Shown: positions 1-7,956, counted from the first letter of the stretch. The stretch is DNA of 30,291 nucleotides from an uncultured Eubacterium sp. (GCA_934358495.1 CAKRKO010000025.1:1-30291); one strand, 5' to 3'. Notes: generated by a model from the letters alone, not told the origin. Numbers and translations are program-made.

Positions 1-16
1 GCAACTTGATTAACCA

Positions 17-53
17 TTGCACAGATGGCTAAAATAAAGGCTTTTTTGTGCAA
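17..53. promoter_or_regulatory. Inverted pair of TTGCACA motifs upstream of focA
   Basis: TTGCACA lies at 17-23 and its reverse complement TGTGCAA at 47-53, giving a spaced dyad in front of focA. The same heptamer recurs at 972-978 upstream of the formate dehydrogenase genes. A weak promoter (TTGTGC at 46-51, TATAGA at 68-73, 16-base spacer) could start transcription about 17 bases before the start codon. That the motif is a regulator site is inference from recurrence only. Confidence 0.25.
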
Positions 54-96
54 AATATATAAGAAAGTATAGAGAGTATAAATGGGAGGTATAATC

Positions 97-927
97 ATGA
101 ACTTTTTTACACCGGCCGAAGTGGCCAAAAATTATATCGCAACCGGAAAAGGTAAGGTAAACACACCGATTCCGAAAATGATAATTCTTGCAATCCTGGC
201 AGGAGCTTTTATCGGATTCGGTGGTGTCGGAGCAACCACCGTTGCAGTGTCCATCACAGAACCGTCTCTTGGAAAATTTATTGGAGCCTGTGTATTCCCG
301 GGTGGACTGACAATGGTTCTGATCGCTGGAAGTGAACTATTCACCGGAAACTGTCTGTTGACGATTCCGCTTCTGGAGAAGGAGATCACCGTAAGCCAGA
401 TGCTGAAAAACTGGGTGATCGTGTACATCGGCAACCTGATCGGTGGAATCCTGGTAGGTGCAGGCGTTGCGTTCAGTCATCAGCCGTCTTTGTTTGGAAA
501 TGGAATGGCTGTATCGGTATTATCTACGGCAGTAAGCAAATGTTCCATGCCGTTTAGTGATGCATTTATCAAAGGTATTCTCTGTAACTTCCTGGTATGT
601 ACCGCTGTATGGATTTCCTTTGCAGCAAAGGAAGTAGTCAGCAAGATCGTGGGTCTGTTTTTCCCGATCATGATGTTTGTGCTCTGTGGATTTGAGCATA
701 GTATCGCAAATATGTATTACATCAGTGCAGGCCTTTTTGCAAAAACAAATGCAGTTTATGTACAGGCAGCCACGGATGCGGGAGTGGATCTGACAAATCT
801 GACCTGGGCCAATTTCTTTGGTAAAAATCTGCTGCCGGTTTCCCTTGGAAATATCGTAGGCGGTGCAGTTTGTATCGGATGCGCGTACTGGTTTATTTAT
901 CTCAGAAAAAATAAAGCAGATGCGTAA
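97..927 (+). CDS. focA: Formate/nitrite transporter (FNT family channel)
   Basis: A 276-residue integral membrane protein of the FNT family, which forms pentameric channels for formate or nitrite in the cytoplasmic membrane. The sequence shows the hallmark GSELFTGN at about residues 78-85, a glycine-rich first helix (GAFIGFGGVGA) and six predicted hydrophobic segments. The start at 97 is preferred over an in-frame ATG at 82, because the GGGAGGT ribosome-binding site at 84-90 would lie inside the longer form and is ideally spaced for 97. The next genes encode formate dehydrogenase and its maturation factor, so formate rather than nitrite is the likely substrate. Whether it imports or exports depends on the direction of the dehydrogenase and cannot be read from sequence. 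The 163-base gap to the next gene and a separate promoter suggest independent transcription. Confidence 0.93.
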   Translation: MNFFTPAEVAKNYIATGKGKVNTPIPKMIILAILAGAFIGFGGVGATTVAVSITEPSLGKFIGACVFPGGLTMVLIAGSELFTGNCLLTIPLLEKEITVSQMLKNWVIVYIGNLIGGILVGAGVAFSHQPSLFGNGMAVSVLSTAVSKCSMPFSDAFIKGILCNFLVCTAVWISFAAKEVVSKIVGLFFPIMMFVLCGFEHSIANMYYISAGLFAKTNAVYVQAATDAGVDLTNLTWANFFGKNLLPVSLGNIVGGAVCIGCAYWFIYLRKNKADA

Positions 928-995
928 GAACAGAACTGATCAGTTGAGAATGCTTCTCAAAAATGTATGGATTGCACAAAATCAAATACAAAATA

Positions 996-1038
996 GTGCT
1001 TTTGGCATATGCTGAGAGCACCTTTTGTTCGTTATAAT
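996..1038 (+). promoter_or_regulatory. Promoter with a 26-bp quasi-palindrome for the formate dehydrogenase genes
   Basis: A perfect TATAAT lies at 1033-1038. Directly upstream, 996-1021 forms a 26-bp quasi-palindrome: GTGCT pairs with AGCAC at the ends and GGCATATGC lies at the centre, with three G-T type mismatches. No good -35 box is present at the right distance (TGCTGA at 1010-1015), which fits an activator- or repressor-controlled promoter. A TTGCACA motif at 972-978 is shared with the focA upstream region. The regulator is unknown. Confidence 0.45.
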
Positions 1039-1090
1039 AGATACATTACAGTATCCTGTTGCGATACTGGTTAGGAGGGATATTAAAGAA

Positions 1091-2929
1091 ATGAGTAAGA
1101 TTTATCTTGCCGGAAAACACAGCCGTGATGTGATCATCGGGGACCTGTTAGAGAAATTCTCCAGAAAAGTAGAAGTCTACCCGCCTGGAACATGTCCGTT
1201 AACCGTACAGTTATCACTGCTGCACGCTTCTATGAATCAGACCTGTGGAAAATGTGTGCCATGTCGTGATGGTCTTCCACAGCTTGCAAAACTGTTAGAG
1301 CAGATCCTGAATGGTGTTGGAACCATGGAAATGCTGGATGAGATGAAAGAAATCGCCATTATGATCCGTGATTCTGCAGACTGTGCTATTGGTTATCAGT
1401 CTGCCATCGAAGTATTGGAAGGACTTGAGACTTTTGCCTCTGAGTATGAGAGCCATATCAAGGCGCACGAATGTCCGCAGAACGTGGGACAGAAGATTCC
1501 ATGTGTAACACTCTGCCCGGCGCATGTCGACATTCCGGGTTATATTGCACATGTACATGAAGGAAACTATGCAGAGGCCATCAACCTGATTCGTCGGGAC
1601 AATCCGTTACCGACGGCCTGTGCCATGATCTGTGAGCATCCGTGTGAGGAGCGCTGCCGCAGAAATCTGATTGACGATTCCATCAACATACGCGGTATCA
1701 AAAAATATGCGGTAGACCAGATTGCAGCAGATCAGGTAGCAGTTCCGAAGGCAAACGTGTCTACCGGCAAAAAAGTTGCCGTTATCGGCGGCGGCCCGGC
1801 CGGAATGACAGCTGCATATTTCCTGTCTCTGATGGGACACAAAGTAACTGTTTATGAAGCAAAAGAACACTTAGGTGGCATGCTGATGTACGGAATCCCG
1901 AATTACCGATTCCCGAAAGACCGCATGGATGAGGATATGAACGCCATCCTTTCCACCGGAAATATTGAAGTAAAATATAATACAAACGTAGGCGTGGATA
2001 TTTCCATCGAGGAAGTAAGAAACAGCCATGATGCAATGTTTGTTGCCATCGGTGCACAGAAGGGTAAAAAACTCCGTCTGGACAACATTGATGCAAATAA
2101 CGTATTTTCCGCAGTAGAAATGCTGGATGAGATTGGACATGGCCATCGCCCGGATTACACCGGAAAGACTGTTGCCGTTATCGGTGGTGGAAACGTAGCT
2201 ATGGATGCTGCTCGAAGCGCACTCCGCTGCGGTGCAAAAGATGTCCGCATTGTATACAGAAGACGTCAGGAAGATATGACTGCTCTGGATACAGAAATCG
2301 AGTCTGCAGTTATGGAAGGTATCGAACTGATGCTCCTTCAGGCTCCAAAGAGTATTGAGAAGGATGAAAACGGCGACTGCTGTGCACTCTGGGTACAGCC
2401 GCAGATGATCGGCGCATACCGTGGGGGCAGACCGTCACCGGTAGATTCCGCATCCAAAGAGCCGCTGAGAGTCCCGTGTGATGTTGTGCTGATCGCTGTT
2501 GGTCAGGATATTGTCAGCGAACCGTTCGAGGAGTTTGGAATGCCGGCAGAATGGCATGTATTCAAGGCAGGACTCGATACTGCTGTAGAAGGTATGCCGG
2601 GTGTATTTGTCGGCGGTGACTGTGCAACAGGACCGGCAACGGCAATTAAAGCAATCGCAGCCGGAAAAGTTGCAGCACACAATATCGATGAATATCTTGG
2701 TTACCATCATACGTTAAACTGTGATGTGGAAGCACCGGAAGCAAGAGAGAACAACCGTGTTCCGACTGGCCGTGTCAATATTGGCGAGCGTCCGGCTTAT
2801 GAGAGAAAACACGATTTTGAGCATGTAGAATGCCCGATGACTCATGAGGAAGCAATTCAGGAGTCCGGCAGATGCTTGAGATGTGATGTATTCGGATGCG
2901 GTAAGCTTCAGGATGCCATCGACAAATAA
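1091..2929 (+). CDS. NuoF-type 4Fe-4S domain fused to a GltD/NfnB-like FAD-NAD(P) oxidoreductase
   Basis: A 612-residue cytoplasmic electron-transfer subunit. Residues 45-105 match the C-terminal 4Fe-4S part of NuoF/HydB (C52-x2-C55-x2-C58 and C98 in DCAIG), but the FMN/NADH-binding part of NuoF is absent. A GltD-type cluster domain follows (C138, C142, then CxxxC repeats near 170-185), then a FAD Rossmann site (VIGGGPAG at 231-238) and an NAD(P) site (VIGGGNVA near 363-370). The C-terminus has a further cysteine cluster (GRCLRCDVFGCG). The start at 1091 is chosen for AGGAGGGA at 1073-1080; reading on upstream needs a TTG start with no ribosome-binding site. It lies 40 bases before fdhA, so it most likely passes electrons between fdhA and NAD(P)H, perhaps with ferredoxin. 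The cofactor and any flavin-based bifurcation are not determinable here. Confidence 0.82.
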   Translation: MSKIYLAGKHSRDVIIGDLLEKFSRKVEVYPPGTCPLTVQLSLLHASMNQTCGKCVPCRDGLPQLAKLLEQILNGVGTMEMLDEMKEIAIMIRDSADCAIGYQSAIEVLEGLETFASEYESHIKAHECPQNVGQKIPCVTLCPAHVDIPGYIAHVHEGNYAEAINLIRRDNPLPTACAMICEHPCEERCRRNLIDDSINIRGIKKYAVDQIAADQVAVPKANVSTGKKVAVIGGGPAGMTAAYFLSLMGHKVTVYEAKEHLGGMLMYGIPNYRFPKDRMDEDMNAILSTGNIEVKYNTNVGVDISIEEVRNSHDAMFVAIGAQKGKKLRLDNIDANNVFSAVEMLDEIGHGHRPDYTGKTVAVIGGGNVAMDAARSALRCGAKDVRIVYRRRQEDMTALDTEIESAVMEGIELMLLQAPKSIEKDENGDCCALWVQPQMIGAYRGGRPSPVDSASKEPLRVPCDVVLIAVGQDIVSEPFEEFGMPAEWHVFKAGLDTAVEGMPGVFVGGDCATGPATAIKAIAAGKVAAHNIDEYLGYHHTLNCDVEAPEARENNRVPTGRVNIGERPAYERKHDFEHVECPMTHEEAIQESGRCLRCDVFGCGKLQDAIDK

Positions 2930-2969
2930 TACAGAAAATGTTCAAGTTTATATATGGAGGTAATAACAG

Positions 2970-5678
2970 ATGCGTTTGACCATAGATGGAAGAAACGTGG
3001 AAGCAGCAGAGGGCATGACAATCCTTCAGGCAGCAAAAACTGCCGGTATTGAAATCCCTACACTCTGCTATTTAGAGGGTATCAGTGACATCGGAGCCTG
3101 TCGCCTGTGTGTAGTAGAAGTAGAGGGCAAAAACGAGCTTGCCACAGCCTGCAACACAAAAGTAAAAGAAGACATGGTTGTGCAGACCGCCAGCCAGAAA
3201 GTAATCGATGCAAGAAAGACAGTTTTAAAACTGCTTCTTTCAAACCACAATATTGACTGCTTTAACTGCGAGAAAAACGGTGACTGCGAACTTCAGAAAT
3301 ATTGTAACCAGTATGAGATCGATACAACACCTTACATGGGATCCAGAAGCCTGCTGGAATGTGATGTTCCGAAAAAAGATGCACATCCGTTCCTGTCTTA
3401 TGATCCGTCCAAATGTATTTACTGCCAGCGTTGTGTACAGACATGTAGAGTTGCAACCGGAAGAAGAGCGATCAAACTGCGCAGAACCGGTAAATTTACG
3501 ATTATTGACGCACCGTTTGGTGATGACTGGGAAGAGACACGCTGCGAGTCCTGTGGTAACTGTGCACAGGCCTGCCCGACAGGAGCACTGACCATCAAGA
3601 GAAGAAAAAAATACCGTGCATGGGAAGTAAAACGTGTGCGTACTACATGTCCGCACTGTGCAACCGGATGTCAGTATGATCTGATCGTCAAAGATAATAA
3701 GATCGTGGACGTAGAGGGTGCAGATGGCCCGTCCAATCACAACATGGTATGTGTCAAAGGCCGCAGCGGTTCCTTTGATTTCGTAGATCATCCGGACAGA
3801 GTACGTCACCCGCTGATCAAAAATAAAGAAACCGGTGAATTCGAGCAGGCTACCTGGGACGAGGCACTGGATTATGTGGCAAAGAAATTTACAGAGTTAA
3901 GAGATACTTATGGTGGAGACAGCCTGGCAGGATTTGCCTGTGCACGTTCCGCAAACGAAGATATCTACATGCTCCAGAAGATGGTAAGAACCGCATTCCA
4001 TACCAACAATACAGATAACTGTGCCCGTGTCTGCCATGCACCGACCGTAGCCGGACTGGCAACCACACTTGGTTCCGGAGCTATGACAAATACGATTGCG
4101 GATATTACACAGGATTCAGATCTGATCATGCTTGTTGGTTCCAATCCGGAGCATGCACATCCGGTGCTTGGTATGCAGATCCGTCGTGCCGTACATAAAG
4201 GTACGAAACTGATCGTTGTAGATCCGCGTGATATCGATCTGGCACACCGAGCCGATGTACATCTGAAACTGACACCGGGTACAAACGTAGCGTTTGCAAA
4301 CGGTATGATGAATATTATCCTTTCCGAAGGTCTTGAGGATCGCAAATTCATCGAGGAGCGTACCGAGAACTTCGAGGAAATGAAGAAAGTTGTTGATAAA
4401 TATCCGGCAGAAAAAGTGGCTGAGATCTGTCACGTTGACGTAGACAAACTGATCGAGGCAGCCAGAATGTATGCGACAGCAAAAAATGCGGCAATCATTT
4501 ACTGTCTGGGTGTTACCGAGCATCATACTGGTACAGAGGGCGTTATGTCTCTGTCCAACCTGGCAATGATCACAGGAAACTTTGGCCGTCCTGGTTGTGG
4601 TGTCAACCCGATCCGTGGTCAGAACAACGTACAGGGAGCCTGCGATATGGGTGCTTCTCCGGATCAGTTCCCGGGTTACCAGAAACTGAGTGCACCGGGC
4701 GTTCTGGAGAAATTCGAAAAAGCATGGGGCACAAAACTGAATCCGAAAGAGGGAACAAAGGCAACTGAGTGCTTTGGCAAGATGCTGACCAAAGAAATCC
4801 GCGGTCTGTTTATCTTCGGCGAGGATCCGGTTCGTACCGATCCGGATACCGCGCATGTGATCAAAGCATTAAAGAATCTGGATTTCCTTGTTATGGATGA
4901 GTTATTCCTGACAGAAACTGCAAAAATGGCAGATGTAGTCCTTCCGGGACGTTCCTATGCAGAGAAAGAGGGAACCTTCTCCAATACAGAACGTCGTGTA
5001 CAGCGTATCCGTAAAGCAGTTGAGATTGAAGGCGAGACAAAAGAAGATATCTGGATCTTTACCGAGATCATGAACCGTATGGGATATCCGCAGCCTCATC
5101 TGACCTCTGCACAGGTTATGGATGAAGTAGCTTCTGTAACTCCGTCCTTTGCAGGTATCAGCCATGCGCGTCTGGACAGCGAGGAAGTAGCGGGAAGAGG
5201 ACTGCAGTGGCCATGTACTTCCAAAGACCATCCGGGTACACCGATCATGCACGTTGGAAAGTTCTCCAGAGGACTGGGGTTATGTAATCCGATTGAGTAC
5301 ATTCCGTCTATGGAACTTCCGGATAAGGAGTATCCGATGAAGATGATGACGGGTCGTGTGCTGTATCATTACAATGCTTGTGCTATGACTGACAAGACAG
5401 AAGGACTGAACCGGATTTCCGGACATTCCTTCATCGAAATCAATACAGAAGATGCGGAGCGTATCGGTTTCAAAGACGGTGATAAGGTAATCGTATCTTC
5501 CCGCCGTGGAAGTATTGAGACAATCGCAAACGTATCCGGAAAGACAAATCCGGGCGAGTGCTGGATGCCGTTCCATTTCCTGGATGGCGGTGCAAACTGG
5601 CTGACATCCGACGCACTGGATTCTATTTCCAGTACACCGGAGTATAAAGTTTGTGCAGTTAAGGTAGAAAAAGCGTAG
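2970..5678 (+). CDS. fdhA: Formate dehydrogenase catalytic subunit, cysteine type, with NuoG-like Fe-S arm
   Basis: A 902-residue molybdenum or tungsten bis-MGD enzyme that interconverts formate and CO2. The N-terminus is a 2Fe-2S domain (C33, C44, C47, C61), then a NuoG-type His/Cys cluster (around HNIDCFNCEKNGDC), two ferredoxin-type 4Fe-4S motifs (near 145-210), and the catalytic domain, which opens with its own 4Fe-4S site (C227, C230, C234). The metal ligand is C355 in the motif CARVCHAP, encoded by TGC at 4032-4034, so this is a cysteine rather than a selenocysteine enzyme; H356 follows as expected. A TATGGAGG ribosome-binding site precedes the ATG. The long Fe-S arm and the upstream diaphorase-like gene suggest a soluble NAD(P)- or ferredoxin-linked enzyme, not a membrane respiratory one. 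A role in CO2 reduction for acetogenesis is plausible but not shown. Confidence 0.93.
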   Translation: MRLTIDGRNVEAAEGMTILQAAKTAGIEIPTLCYLEGISDIGACRLCVVEVEGKNELATACNTKVKEDMVVQTASQKVIDARKTVLKLLLSNHNIDCFNCEKNGDCELQKYCNQYEIDTTPYMGSRSLLECDVPKKDAHPFLSYDPSKCIYCQRCVQTCRVATGRRAIKLRRTGKFTIIDAPFGDDWEETRCESCGNCAQACPTGALTIKRRKKYRAWEVKRVRTTCPHCATGCQYDLIVKDNKIVDVEGADGPSNHNMVCVKGRSGSFDFVDHPDRVRHPLIKNKETGEFEQATWDEALDYVAKKFTELRDTYGGDSLAGFACARSANEDIYMLQKMVRTAFHTNNTDNCARVCHAPTVAGLATTLGSGAMTNTIADITQDSDLIMLVGSNPEHAHPVLGMQIRRAVHKGTKLIVVDPRDIDLAHRADVHLKLTPGTNVAFANGMMNIILSEGLEDRKFIEERTENFEEMKKVVDKYPAEKVAEICHVDVDKLIEAARMYATAKNAAIIYCLGVTEHHTGTEGVMSLSNLAMITGNFGRPGCGVNPIRGQNNVQGACDMGASPDQFPGYQKLSAPGVLEKFEKAWGTKLNPKEGTKATECFGKMLTKEIRGLFIFGEDPVRTDPDTAHVIKALKNLDFLVMDELFLTETAKMADVVLPGRSYAEKEGTFSNTERRVQRIRKAVEIEGETKEDIWIFTEIMNRMGYPQPHLTSAQVMDEVASVTPSFAGISHARLDSEEVAGRGLQWPCTSKDHPGTPIMHVGKFSRGLGLCNPIEYIPSMELPDKEYPMKMMTGRVLYHYNACAMTDKTEGLNRISGHSFIEINTEDAERIGFKDGDKVIVSSRRGSIETIANVSGKTNPGECWMPFHFLDGGANWLTSDALDSISSTPEYKVCAVKVEKA

Positions 5679-5767
5679 CAGATAATTTGTACTTTGGACA
5701 ATCGTGACTGTTCAGAAAGAACTCGGCAGATGGTGGAAATGCCAGGTAATAGGTAAGGAAGAATCTT

Positions 5768-6547
5768 ATGACAGAACATATCAGTGATGAATATTTTGTA
5801 ACCCGTGATGTGGTCACTTATAATGGAAGTGCGCTGGTATCAGGGAAAAAAGATCTGGTGGTGGAACAAAGTTACCAGTTATTTGTAAATGGCAGGGGAG
5901 CAGGCGAGATGATCTGTTCCCCATGGGACAAAAAGGAAGCATTTCTCGGCTATCTTTATCTGCGTGGTTATATTTCCAGTGCAGGAGATGTCCGCGCTAT
6001 TGATATGGATGAGGAACACGGAATGGTAAATATTACGATCCGTGAATATCTGACCGATGAGAATGCTATGGAAAATCTGCTGCTGGAAGATGAGGTATTA
6101 TTGAACGAACAGGGAATTGTACCAAACCGGGATGATGTAAGACTTTCTGTCGGTGAAGTGCTTGCCTATTCCAGAGAATTAGAGGAACGTTCTGCGCTGT
6201 TTCACCGGACCGGTGGCGTACATTGTGCAGCCTTTGTTCACCATGGAGCATTTTTGTCTTATAAAGAAGATATCAGCCGGCATGTGGCAGTAGACAAGGT
6301 AGTTGGTGACTGCCTGATTCGGAAAATCCCCATGAAGGATGGAATTTTGATATTTTCAGGGCGTGTTCCGGTGGAAATCCTGCAGAAAGTAGGAGCCATG
6401 GGCTGTTCCGTTCTGATTGCAAAGTCAGCACCAACGAATTATTCCTGCCGACTGGCACAGCAGCTTGGAATCACGTTGATCGGTTTTGCCAGAGATAAAA
6501 CCTTTAATGTTTATTCTCATCCTGAGCGGATTTACGAAAAGAAATAA
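5768..6547 (+). CDS. fdhD: Formate dehydrogenase accessory sulfurtransferase FdhD
   Basis: A 259-residue FdhD-family protein. In Escherichia coli, FdhD passes sulfur from IscS to the molybdenum cofactor of formate dehydrogenase. Family hallmarks are the TGGVHCAAF segment near residues 150-158, EDISRHVAVDKVVG near 170-183, a FSGRVPVEILQK segment, and the ending NVYSHPERI. The sulfur-carrying CxxC loop of the E. coli protein, which should lie some 40 residues before TGGVH, is not present; the nearest candidate thiol is the cysteine next to the conserved histidine. It starts 89 bases after fdhA with AAGGAAG upstream, and is probably cotranscribed. Placement beside a cysteine-type fdhA fits, because such enzymes still need a sulfido ligand on the metal. 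Confidence 0.9.
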   Translation: MTEHISDEYFVTRDVVTYNGSALVSGKKDLVVEQSYQLFVNGRGAGEMICSPWDKKEAFLGYLYLRGYISSAGDVRAIDMDEEHGMVNITIREYLTDENAMENLLLEDEVLLNEQGIVPNRDDVRLSVGEVLAYSRELEERSALFHRTGGVHCAAFVHHGAFLSYKEDISRHVAVDKVVGDCLIRKIPMKDGILIFSGRVPVEILQKVGAMGCSVLIAKSAPTNYSCRLAQQLGITLIGFARDKTFNVYSHPERIYEKK

Positions 6548-6557
6548 ACGTATGTTG

Positions 6558-6586
6558 TTGACATCTGAAAAGCCATGTGTTATATT
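6558..6586 (+). promoter_or_regulatory. Consensus sigma-A promoter for the J-domain gene
   Basis: A perfect TTGACA at 6558-6563 is followed by a 17-base spacer and TATATT at 6581-6586. It lies 10 bases after the fdhD stop codon and would give a leader of about 70 bases before the J-domain gene. Confidence 0.7.
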
Positions 6587-6595
6587 ACAAGTGTA
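6586..6595. promoter_or_regulatory. TACAnnTGTA operator-like dyad
   Basis: TACAAGTGTA overlaps the last base of the -10 box and the likely transcription start. It matches the TACAnnTGTA dyad bound by BlaI/MecI/CopY-family winged-helix repressors (established for that family). The flanking bases extend the symmetry to TTACAAGTGTAA. No such repressor is encoded in this window, so the assignment is tentative. Confidence 0.4.
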
Positions 6596-6607
6596 ACAAA
6601 GAAAAAG

Positions 6608-6631
6608 AATCCCCGGGAATTCCCGGGGATT
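6608..6631. terminator. 24-bp perfect palindrome: fdhD terminator or J-domain gene leader hairpin
   Basis: A perfect 24-bp palindrome centred on AATT, with arms AATCCCCGGG and CCCGGGGATT, can form a 10-bp hairpin with a 4-base loop. It lies 60 bases after fdhD and 30 bases before the J-domain gene start. No T-run follows on the + strand, so termination would be inefficient. A-rich sequence before it gives a partial T-run on the - strand. If the promoter at 6558 is used, the hairpin is in the 5' leader. Confidence 0.5.
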
Positions 6632-6661
6632 TATACTATAAAGAATTGGATGGTGATTTGT

Positions 6662-7684
6662 ATGGCAGCAAAACAGGATTATTATGAATTACTCGGCGTT
6701 GCAAAAAATGCAGACGCCACGGCAATAAAGAAAGCATATCGAAAACTTGCAAAGAAATATCATCCGGATACGAATGCCGGAGATCCGACAGCAGAGCAGA
6801 AGTTTAAAGATGTTACAGAAGCATATTCCATTTTGAGTGATCCGGAAAAAAGAAAACTTTATGATCAGTTTGGTCATGCAGCGTTCGACGGAAGCATGCC
6901 GGAGGGCGGTGCTTATCAATACAATGGAGCCGGAGGCGGTCAGAATGGCGGTTATCAGGAGTTCCATTTCAACGGAGAAGATATGGGAGATATTTTCGGA
7001 GATATCTTTGGAGATATGTTCCATGGAAAATCAGCTGGTGGTGGAAGAAGTTACAGTTTCCACAGTGACGGCAATGGTGGATTCCACCAGTATTATAGTA
7101 ATAGATCCGCTTCAGGTGGATTTGGCAGCAATTCTGGTTTTAACAGAAGTCAGTTTCAGCAGAAAGGCAGTGACATTCATGCAGATGTGACAGTAAGTTT
7201 TGATGATGCAGCTTTTGGTTGTGAGAAAATGATTCATCTGCAGGATGGAAACGGTCAGGTACAGTCCCTGAAAGTCAATATCCCGGCAGGTATTGATACT
7301 GGAAAAAGCATACGTCTGAAAGGCAAAGGAAATCCGGGATTCAATGGTGGAGAAGCCGGTGATCTGCTTTTGAAAGTAACGGTCGGTGACAGAGCCGGAT
7401 TTGAACGGAAAGGTATGGATGTGTATACAAATATTACAATTCCATTTACCACAGCAGTGCTCGGTGGCGAGGCCATTGTGCCAACGCTGACCGGAAACGT
7501 GGTCTGCAAGATCCGCCCGGGTACACAGTCCGGAAGTAAGATCCGTCTGAGAGGCAAAGGTATTGTATCCATGAAGGATAAGAAGATCCATGGAGATGAG
7601 TATGCGGTTGTACAGATTCAGGTACCAAAGGATCTGAATGAGACAGCGAAGGAAAAACTGAGAGAGTTTGCAAAAGCCTGCTAA
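6662..7684 (+). CDS. DnaJ/CbpA-type J-domain co-chaperone without zinc finger
   Basis: A 340-residue Hsp40 protein. The J-domain occupies residues 6-70 with the DnaK-activating HPD at 34-36 and the usual helices (YYELLGV, AYRKLAKKYHPD). A glycine-rich linker follows at about 80-165, including repeats of GDIFGD, then the two beta-barrel substrate-binding domains of the DnaJ C-terminal family (about 170-335). The CxxCxGxG zinc-finger repeats of true DnaJ are absent, so it is CbpA-like. The start at 6662 is chosen because the J-domain begins right there and GGATGGTGA lies just upstream; a longer in-frame form would translate through the palindromic leader. No DnaK, GrpE or CIRCE element is near, so it is a stand-alone accessory co-chaperone. 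Control by the upstream promoter and dyad is inferred. Confidence 0.88.
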   Translation: MAAKQDYYELLGVAKNADATAIKKAYRKLAKKYHPDTNAGDPTAEQKFKDVTEAYSILSDPEKRKLYDQFGHAAFDGSMPEGGAYQYNGAGGGQNGGYQEFHFNGEDMGDIFGDIFGDMFHGKSAGGGRSYSFHSDGNGGFHQYYSNRSASGGFGSNSGFNRSQFQQKGSDIHADVTVSFDDAAFGCEKMIHLQDGNGQVQSLKVNIPAGIDTGKSIRLKGKGNPGFNGGEAGDLLLKVTVGDRAGFERKGMDVYTNITIPFTTAVLGGEAIVPTLTGNVVCKIRPGTQSGSKIRLRGKGIVSMKDKKIHGDEYAVVQIQVPKDLNETAKEKLREFAKAC

Positions 7685-7707
7685 GCAAAATTACGCACAA
7701 AGTCATA

Positions 7708-7735
7708 AAGTCTCACGTGCGTTCGACTTGTTTTT
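7708..7735 (+). terminator. Possible terminator after the J-domain gene
   Basis: AAGTC (7708-7712) can pair with GACTT (7725-7729) around a 12-base loop, followed by a G and five Ts (7731-7735). An alternative stem is ACGCAC (7693-7698) with GTGCGT (7717-7722). Both stems are short, so this is only a candidate. Confidence 0.35.
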
Positions 7736-7739
7736 GTTC

Positions 7740-7768
7740 TGGACATGATGAATTATGAATGATATAAT
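7740..7768 (+). promoter_or_regulatory. Promoter of the riboswitch-controlled signalling operon
   Basis: TGGACA at 7740-7745, a 17-base spacer, and a perfect TATAAT at 7763-7768. Transcription would start near 7775 and give a leader of about 300 bases that holds the riboswitch and a terminator hairpin. Confidence 0.7.
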
Positions 7769-7855
7769 TAAAAAGAATTTTATTGTTCAATAAGAAATAT
7801 TTATTATTGATGATTTGTATGCGAGAGTGTGTGATGACATACTTTCTTCTTAGTT

Positions 7856-7956
7856 GGCATTTTTTATTGGCAAACCGGTTGAAAAACCGGGACGCAAAGC
7901 CAGAAGGAGCTAAAGTCGGATTGAAATCTGATCATGCTAGCCGGTTGCATCATGCC
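7856..7956 (+). promoter_or_regulatory. Cyclic-di-GMP-I (GEMM-I) riboswitch aptamer
   Basis: The aptamer is recognised by its fixed core: GGCAAACC at about 7869-7876, a P2 helix (CCGG..CCGG) capped by a GAAA tetraloop, then GGGACGCAAAGCC, and a P3 arm with GGAGCTAAAG pairing back toward ATGCTAGCC. The ends GGCAT (7856-7860) and ATGCC (7952-7956) close P1. GEMM-I RNAs bind c-di-GMP; a minority bind cGAMP. The encoded GGDEF and HD-GYP proteins downstream favour c-di-GMP. The element sits between a consensus promoter and a terminator hairpin before the first gene of the operon, so it most likely acts on transcription. Whether the ligand turns the operon on or off is not evident. Confidence 0.92.

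Noticed and set aside
944..960. Terminator after focA
   Set aside because: TTGAGAA/TTCTCAA forms a 7-bp hairpin with a 3-base loop, but no T-run follows on either strand.
1025..1090. Longer N-terminus for the NuoF/GltD fusion protein
   Set aside because: The extension needs a TTG start with no ribosome-binding site and overlaps the -10 region; the ATG at 1091 has a strong site.
3253..3591. 112-codon open frame inside fdhA in another + frame, and the many long frames on the - strand across the kinases
   Set aside because: They are shadows of clearly coding frames: no ribosome-binding sites, cysteine/histidine-rich unnatural compositions, and no family motifs.
4032..4034. Possible selenocysteine codon in formate dehydrogenase
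   Set aside because: The metal-ligand codon is TGC (cysteine) and not TGA; the frame is uninterrupted, so no SECIS element is needed.
5679..5767. Molybdenum-cofactor riboswitch before fdhD
   Set aside because: Only a small GGCA/TGCC hairpin is visible near the end of the gap; the conserved Moco RNA core is not there and 89 bases are too few for it.
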